Of a DNA stretch of 64,000 nt, positions 59,005 to 64,000 are shown in pieces (position 1 is the stretch's first letter; the number at the start of each line of letters is the position of its first letter). The position numbers were made by a program, and so were the translations under genes. The DNA comes from Faecalibacterium sp. I4-3-84 (GTDB taxonomy: Bacteria > Bacillota > Clostridia > Oscillospirales > Ruminococcaceae): assembly GCF_023347255.1 (NCBI RefSeq), contig NZ_CP094466.1, positions 2,356,001 to 2,420,000 on the forward strand. The letters run 5' to 3'. The notes beneath the pieces are model-generated. The model worked only from the letters and a program-made list of their open reading frames with translations. It had not been told where the DNA came from and made no database searches.

Positions 59005-59086
59005 GGCACACACCTCCCCACTTTATAAAGTATGCATAGGATAGCACAAATTTTGCGTTCCTGCAAGCGCCGCCGTGAAAAAACGC

Positions 59087-59115
59087 TTGACCGGACGGCA
59101 TTTGTGCATTAAACT
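59087..59115 (+). promoter_or_regulatory. Promoter of the methyltransferase-MTHFR gene
   Basis: TTGACC (59087-59092) and TAAACT (59110-59115) are 17 bases apart, 41 bases ahead of the ATG. The leader is too short for a SAM riboswitch. Confidence 0.55.
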
Positions 59116-59155
59116 GAAAGCCAAGCGTTTTTGTAGGAAAAAGGAGAACTCCCTC

Positions 59156-60943
59156 ATGAAGGATGTGCGTGAAATTTTAAAAAAGCGCCCGCTGCTGTTC
59201 GATGGCGGCATGGGTACATATTATAAGGCAAAGCCCGGGCAGGAATGTGAGCAGGCAAACCTGCTGGACCCGGACGGCATTTTGACCGTGCACCGCGCAT
59301 ATCTGGAAGCGGGTGCCGATGCTATCAAGACCAACACCTTCGGCCTGCCGCGTATGGCAGCAGCGCAGAACCCCATGTGGGAGGCCATGGCAGATGAAGG
59401 CTGGAAGCTGGCTGCACAGGCCGCTGCAAAGACCAGCGCTGCCGTGTTTGCCGATCTTGGCCCGGCCCCGGACACGGAATCGCTCCCGGCGGCACAGACC
59501 TATACGGCCCTTGCCGAGCGGTTTGCCGCATTGGGGGCAAAGAACTTTTTGTTTGAGACGCTGAGCAGCGATGCCGGTGTGGCCGAAGCTGCGCGGCAGA
59601 TCAAAGAAGCAGTGCCGGATGCCTTTGTGCTGGTGTCCTTTGCGGTGCTGCCGGACGGTTACACCCGTGAGGGACGGCACTGTACTCAGCTGGTGCGCAG
59701 CATGACCGCTTGCAGTGCAGTGGATGCCGTGGGCCTGAACTGCGTTTCTGCTCCCGGTGCCATGCGCACACTGGTGCGGCAACTGGGCAGAACAGAGCTG
59801 CCCCTGTCTGTCATGCCCAACGCAGGCTACCCGGTGGTCACCCGCACCCGGGTGCAGTATCAGGGCAGGCCGGAGTACTTTGCACGGGAGCTGGCCCGCC
59901 TTGCCGCCGAGGGTGTGCGCATTCTGGGCGGCTGCTGCGGCACTACGCCTGCCCACATTGCGGCCTTGCGCACGGCGCTGGATGCGCTGCCGGGGCAGCT
60001 GCCGGTGGCAGCGGCAGCGCCGGTACCCACCGCCGCAAAGCCGGAAGTGGAAACGGACGATGCCTTCCTGCGCAAGCTGAACGCAGGCAAAAAGGTGATC
60101 GCCATTGAGCTGGACAGCCCCAAGGATGCCGACCTGACCGGCTATCTGGACGGTGCACGCCGCCTGCAGGCTGCTGGTGCAGACCTTTTGACCATTGCGG
60201 ACTGTCCTATTGCCCGGGCAAGGATGGATTCCTCGCTGGTGGCCTGCCGGGTGCACCGGGAGCTGGGGCTGAACGTGCTGCCCCACATGACCTGCCGCGA
60301 CCGCAATCTGAACGCCGCCAAGGCCCTGCTGCTGGGCCTGTACGCCGAGGGCGTGCGGGAGGTGCTGGCCATCACTGGCGACCCCATCCCCACCGCAGAG
60401 CGGGACGAGGTGAAGAACGTGTACCAGTTCAACTCCCGCAAGCTGGCGCAGTACATCGTCTCGCTGGCAGGGGAGGGCCGGGAGATGCCCTCGCCCCTCA
60501 CCGTGTTCGGTGCGCTGAACCTGAACGCCCGCAACTTTGATGTGGAGCTGCGCCGCGCACAGGAAAAGCTGCAAAATGGCATGAGCGGCTTCCTTACCCA
60601 GCCGGTGCTCTCCGCACAGGCGGTGGTGAACCTGAAAAAGACCCGCGAAACGCTGGGCGAAAAGGCGAAAATTCTGGCCGGCATCATGCCGGTGGTGAGC
60701 CAGCGCAACGCCATTTTTATGGAGAACGAGGTCAACGGCATCCATGTGGACGCTGAGATCATCGAGCGTTTTGCCGGGCTGGACCGTGCGCAGGGCGAAG
60801 AGCTGGGGCTGGAAGTCTCGGTGAAGGCCGCGCAGGCTGCAGCGCCCTATGCAGACGGCTTTTACCTGATGACCCCCTTCAACCGCATCGCCCTGATGGA
60901 GCGGCTCATTGCAAGGCTGAAGGATGAAGGGATCGCGGATTGA
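59156..60943 (+). CDS. yitJ: Bifunctional homocysteine S-methyltransferase/methylenetetrahydrofolate reductase
   Basis: The ATG at 59156 follows AAAAGGAG. The 595 residues start with a zinc-type methyltransferase domain (about 1-300): DGGMGTYY, GLNCVSAPG and GGCCGTTPAHI. A MTHFR domain (about 325-595) follows: AIELDSPKDADL, HMTCRDRN, ITGDPI and FNLN-like ALNLNARN. The fusion links 5-methyl-THF formation to methionine synthesis; B. subtilis YitJ has the same layout. It is probably used together with a cobalamin-dependent MetH core elsewhere. Confidence 0.93.
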   Translation: MKDVREILKKRPLLFDGGMGTYYKAKPGQECEQANLLDPDGILTVHRAYLEAGADAIKTNTFGLPRMAAAQNPMWEAMADEGWKLAAQAAAKTSAAVFADLGPAPDTESLPAAQTYTALAERFAALGAKNFLFETLSSDAGVAEAARQIKEAVPDAFVLVSFAVLPDGYTREGRHCTQLVRSMTACSAVDAVGLNCVSAPGAMRTLVRQLGRTELPLSVMPNAGYPVVTRTRVQYQGRPEYFARELARLAAEGVRILGGCCGTTPAHIAALRTALDALPGQLPVAAAAPVPTAAKPEVETDDAFLRKLNAGKKVIAIELDSPKDADLTGYLDGARRLQAAGADLLTIADCPIARARMDSSLVACRVHRELGLNVLPHMTCRDRNLNAAKALLLGLYAEGVREVLAITGDPIPTAERDEVKNVYQFNSRKLAQYIVSLAGEGREMPSPLTVFGALNLNARNFDVELRRAQEKLQNGMSGFLTQPVLSAQAVVNLKKTRETLGEKAKILAGIMPVVSQRNAIFMENEVNGIHVDAEIIERFAGLDRAQGEELGLEVSVKAAQAAAPYADGFYLMTPFNRIALMERLIARLKDEGIAD

Positions 60944-60944
60944 A

Positions 60945-61075
60945 AATAGCCGATGCGTTTGCTCTGGCCATTGATAGCGGAAAAAATTTTTTATATTTGC
61001 GTTTGTCGTGGCCTGCGGGCCACTCCAAACGCGCTTTCACGAATAAGGCCTAAACCGTAAGATGCATCGGGATAA
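60945..61075. repeat. Covarying-hairpin element, locus 5 (forward half)
   Basis: GATGCGTTTGCTCTGGCCATT and AGCGGAAA (about 60976-60983) are a decayed first hairpin. Stem GCGTTTG-TCG-TGGCC/TGCG/GGCCA-CTC-CAAACGC (60999-61032) is followed by CTTTCACGAATAAGGCC. The internal loop TCG/CTC matches loci 2 and 3. Only the forward half is present. Confidence 0.7.
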
Positions 61076-61096
61076 ATTCTTTTGAAGAAAAAGTAA

Positions 61097-61125
61097 TTGA
61101 CAAATCGCACAAAAAACGCTATATT
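61097..61125 (+). promoter_or_regulatory. Promoter of valS
   Basis: TTGACA (61097-61102) and TATATT (61120-61125) are 17 bases apart, at the start of the T-box leader. Confidence 0.75.
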
Positions 61126-61131
61126 CTTTTT

Positions 61132-61378
61132 ATAAATGCGTTGAAGAAGAGTGTGTATCGCTTTTGCCATCCAGAGAGCCGGGGGCTGCTGAAAACCCGG
61201 TATGGCCCGGCGGTGTGCTGTCACTTTGGAGCAGGAGCGGTGAGCTGAAGAGCAAGCCGCTCTCGGAGCTGTCCCACGTTACCGGGGCATCAAGGGGCGC
61301 AGGATGCTCTGCGCAATTTGGGTGGTACCGCGGTTATTACAGCCGTCCCATGGAACGTTCCGTGGGACGGCTTTTTTC
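61132..61378 (+). promoter_or_regulatory. T-box riboswitch of valS (Val specifier)
   Basis: Stem I has AGAGAGCCGGG, and a GTC codon at 61220-61222 precedes ACTTTGGAGC, the usual place of the specifier. The T-box sequence TTTGGGTGGTACCGCGG spans 61317-61333. A terminator follows: AGCCGTCCCA with TGGGACGGCT (61341-61371) and a T run. Uncharged tRNA-Val should pair with the GTC codon and with TGG of the T-box and allow read-through. Confidence 0.93.
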
Positions 61379-61412
61379 GTCCCACTTCATCATTTTTTAC
61401 TGGGAGGACCCT

Positions 61413-64000
61413 ATGAAAGAACTTGCAAAACAGTACGACCCCAGCCAGGTGGAAGACCGCATCTACCAGTTCTGGCTGGACGGCGGCTACTTCCACACGA
61501 AGGCAGACCCCGACAAGAAACCCTACACCATCGTCATGCCGCCCCCGAACGTCACCGGTCAGCTGCACATGGGCCATGCGGTGGATAACACCATGCAGGA
61601 CATCCTCATCCGCACCAAGCGGATGCAGGGCTATGCCGCCCTGTGGGTGCCCGGTACCGACCATGCATCCATCGCTACCGAAGCCAAGGTGGTGGAGGCC
61701 ATGCGTGCCGAGGGCCTGACCAAGGAGATGGTGGGCCGCGATGGTTTTCTGGACCGTGCATGGGCATGGAAGACCAAGTACGGCAACCGCATCGTCAGCC
61801 AGCTGAAAAAGCTGGGCAGCAGCTGCGACTGGGATCGTGAGCGCTTTACTATGGACGAGGGCTGCTCCGAGGCTGTCAAGGAAGTGTTCGTGCGCCTGTA
61901 CGACAAGGGCCTGATCTACCGCGGCAACCGCATGGTCAACTGGTGCCCCCACTGCAACACCTCCATTTCGGATGCCGAGGTGGAGTACGAGGAGAAGGAC
62001 GGCAGCTTCTGGCACCTGCTGTACCCGGTCAAGGAGACCGGCGAGATGCTGGAGCTGGCTACTACCCGTCCCGAGACCATGCTGGGCGATACCGCTGTTG
62101 CCATCAACGGCGATGACCCCCGCTATGCCCATCTGCACGGCTGCCATGTGGTGCTGCCCCTGCTGAACAAGGAGATCCCCATTGTGTGCGACGAGCACGC
62201 CGACATGACCAAGGGCACCGGTGTGGTCAAGATCACCCCCGCCCACGACCCTAACGACTTTGAAGTGGGTCTGCGCCACGACCTGCCCATCGTGCGTGTG
62301 TTCACCTACGACGGCCACATGACCGGTGCTGCCGACAAGGCTGCTGCCGATGCCCTGTTCGCCGCCGGCAAGAACGCCATCAATGAGCCGGAGGTGCTGG
62401 ACTGCGGCAAGTACGCCGGCATGACCACCCTCGAGGCCCGCAAGGCCATTCTGGCCGATCTGGAAGCAGGCGGCTTCCTGAAGGAAATCGAGCCCCTCAA
62501 GCACGAGGTGGGCACCTGCTACCGCTGCCACTCCACCATCGAGCCCATGGTGTCCAAACAGTGGTTCGTCAAGATGGAGCCGCTGGCAAAGCCCGCCATC
62601 GAGAGCGTGGAAAAGGGCGAGATCAAGTTCGTGCCCGAGCGCTTCACCAAGAACTATATGAACTGGATGAAGAACACCCGCGACTGGTGCATCAGCCGTC
62701 AGCTGTGGTGGGGCCATCAGATCCCGGCATGGTACTGCGACGACTGCGGCGAGACCGTGGTGGCAAAGTCCGCTCCCTGCGCCTGCCCCAAGTGCGGCAG
62801 CGCAAAGCTCACGCAGGACCCCGATACGCTGGATACCTGGTTCTCCTCCGCTCTGTGGCCCTTCAGCACGCTGGGCTGGCCCAATGAGGAGAGCGAAGAC
62901 CTCAAGTATTTCTACCCCACCAACACCCTCGTTACCGGCTACGATATCATCGGCTTCTGGGTCAGCCGCATGATCTTCTCCGGTCTGGCCTACACCGGCA
63001 AGGCACCCTTCAGCACTGTCTGCATCCACGGTATCGTGCGCGACAGTCAGGGCCGCAAGATGTCCAAGAGTCTGGGCAACGGCATCGACCCGCTGGAAGT
63101 CATTGCCCAGTACGGCGCAGATGCCCTGCGCTTTATGCTGGTGGATGGCTCCACCCCGGGCAACGACATGCGTTATATCGAAAAGAAGGTGGAGGCTGCC
63201 CGCAACTTTGCCAATAAGCTGTGGAATGCTACCCGCTTTGTGCTGATGAACCTGCCCGAGGACTTTACCCCGGGCCTGCCCAGTGAGGACAAGCTGGACA
63301 TGAGCGACAAGTGGGTGCTCACCAAGCTGAATCAGGTGGCCGGTGCCATGACCGACAACCTCGACCACTACGAGATGGGTCTGGCCGCCGCCAAGATCAA
63401 CAGCTTTATCTGGGATGTCTACTGTGACTGGTTCATCGAGATCGCAAAGCCCCGCCTGAACTCCGGCGATGCCGAGCAGGCCGACACCGCCCGCCGTGTG
63501 CTGGTGTATGTGCTGGACAAGGCCCTCAAGCTGCTGCATCCCTTCATGCCCTTCATCACCGAGGAACTGTATCAGGCTCTGCCCGGCTCTGCCGAGACCA
63601 TCATGACCCAGAGCTGGCCCACCTTTGACGAAGCTCACAACTGGGCCGACGAAGAGGAAGCTTTTGAAAAGGTTATGGACTACATCAAGGCCGTGCGTAC
63701 CATGCGCACCGAGATGAATGTCCACCCCGCCAAAAAGACCAGCATGATCATTGAGACCGCCGACGCAGCACCCTTCCAGAAGGCACAGGTCTATCTGGCA
63801 AAGTTCGCCTTTGCCACCGACGTGACCTTTACCGAGAAGTACGAGGGCAGCACCGACGGCATGGTGCAGGTGTCCACCCACGCCGCCCGCGGTTTCATCC
63901 CCATGATGGAGCTGATCGACCGCGACAAGGAACTGGCCCGCCTGAACAAGGAAAAGGCCAAGGCCGAAAAGGAAATGGCCATGTTCGCGAACCAGCTGAA
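61413..64000 (+). CDS. valS: Valyl-tRNA synthetase (3' end beyond the window)
   Basis: The ATG at 61413 follows GGGAGG behind the T-box terminator. The frame is open to the window end for 862 codons, close to the full family length of about 880. The HIGH motif is HMGH in GQLHMGHA (about 51-54), the editing domain lies at about 150-350, and KMSKS is exact in GRKMSKSLGN (about 548-552). The C-terminal coiled coil of valyl enzymes begins at the edge (DRDKELARLNKE). It charges tRNA-Val. Confidence 0.97.
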   Translation, partial: MKELAKQYDPSQVEDRIYQFWLDGGYFHTKADPDKKPYTIVMPPPNVTGQLHMGHAVDNTMQDILIRTKRMQGYAALWVPGTDHASIATEAKVVEAMRAEGLTKEMVGRDGFLDRAWAWKTKYGNRIVSQLKKLGSSCDWDRERFTMDEGCSEAVKEVFVRLYDKGLIYRGNRMVNWCPHCNTSISDAEVEYEEKDGSFWHLLYPVKETGEMLELATTRPETMLGDTAVAINGDDPRYAHLHGCHVVLPLLNKEIPIVCDEHADMTKGTGVVKITPAHDPNDFEVGLRHDLPIVRVFTYDGHMTGAADKAAADALFAAGKNAINEPEVLDCGKYAGMTTLEARKAILADLEAGGFLKEIEPLKHEVGTCYRCHSTIEPMVSKQWFVKMEPLAKPAIESVEKGEIKFVPERFTKNYMNWMKNTRDWCISRQLWWGHQIPAWYCDDCGETVVAKSAPCACPKCGSAKLTQDPDTLDTWFSSALWPFSTLGWPNEESEDLKYFYPTNTLVTGYDIIGFWVSRMIFSGLAYTGKAPFSTVCIHGIVRDSQGRKMSKSLGNGIDPLEVIAQYGADALRFMLVDGSTPGNDMRYIEKKVEAARNFANKLWNATRFVLMNLPEDFTPGLPSEDKLDMSDKWVLTKLNQVAGAMTDNLDHYEMGLAAAKINSFIWDVYCDWFIEIAKPRLNSGDAEQADTARRVLVYVLDKALKLLHPFMPFITEELYQALPGSAETIMTQSWPTFDEAHNWADEEEAFEKVMDYIKAVRTMRTEMNVHPAKKTSMIIETADAAPFQKAQVYLAKFAFATDVTFTEKYEGSTDGMVQVSTHAARGFIPMMELIDRDKELARLNKEKAKAEKEMAMFANQL

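Noticed and set aside
59040-59155. SAM riboswitch ahead of the methionine-pathway gene
   Set aside because: The leader after the promoter is only about 35 bases and lacks the S-box core.
61290-63881. Long minus-strand frame opposite valS
   Set aside because: Shadow of the valS codon pattern. The plus frame has HIGH and KMSKS motifs and the T-box in front.

Overview
The window looks like a chromosomal segment of a Gram-positive gut anaerobe of the Oscillospiraceae. A Faecalibacterium-like genome fits best. This rests on GC-rich codon use, AAGGAGG-type ribosome binding sites, a sortase-built pilus locus, dimeric GlyQS, a T-box in front of valS and PFK of the PKTIDND type. The genus is an inference; no marker gene such as 16S rRNA is present.

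Positions 1-6662 are the right-hand part of an integrative (probably conjugative) element that is more AT-rich than the rest. It carries an OmpR-type two-component system, a two-repeat lipoprotein, a short sigma-70-like factor, a DUF6870-like protein and a large serine recombinase. The element ends inside an IS200/IS605 tnpA gene, of which only the 3' part remains (6663-6986). Next come phosphofructokinase, tRNA-Gln(CTG) and tRNA-Pro(CGG) with strange tRNA-derived repeats behind them, a GT-C membrane glycosyltransferase, a CPBP protease, rpsO and pnp.

Positions 14715-25646, all on the minus strand, are a surface-structure locus. Read in transcription order it holds an InlB-repeat surface protein, a small double-glycine-leader peptide, a coiled-coil protein, signal peptidase I, a 1794-residue LPSTG tip adhesin, the major pilin (LPSTG), a class C sortase and a proline-rich LPQTG basal pilin. 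The region in front of the coiled-coil gene has a cre-like site and paired palindromes.

Positions 25961-40558 hold tRNA-Gln(TTG), a PBP5-like protein without its active-site residues, a metallophosphoesterase, recG, a GNAT acetyltransferase, a minus-strand tRNA cluster (Phe, Gly, Asp, Gly, Cys), a divergent parE/parC pair, rlmH, glyQS and an M29 aminopeptidase. Positions 40593-48873 are the rimP-nusA-ylxR-ylxQ-infB-rbfA-nrnA-truB-ribF operon, with a MITE-like palindrome between infB and rbfA. The rest holds tsaD, polA, a ferredoxin, an ArsC-like protein, a glycosyltransferase, a DUF4358 lipoprotein, Lrp/AsnC, a candidate small RNA, hflX, a GNAT, a homocysteine methyltransferase-MTHFR fusion, and valS behind a Val T-box (valS runs off the window).

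The most unusual signal is a family of intergenic elements at five loci (about 7096-7278, 34205-34485, 36755-37050, 56990-57128, 60945-61075). Each combines a hairpin with a constant CCGCT..GCTCT loop, a downstream AGCGGAA, and a second long hairpin whose stem differs at every copy but stays perfectly paired around a TGCG/CGCA loop, followed by TTTTCAC. Other observations are a candidate C-rich sRNA, direct-repeat binding sites for the response regulator, and several proteins that keep a fold but lose catalytic residues.
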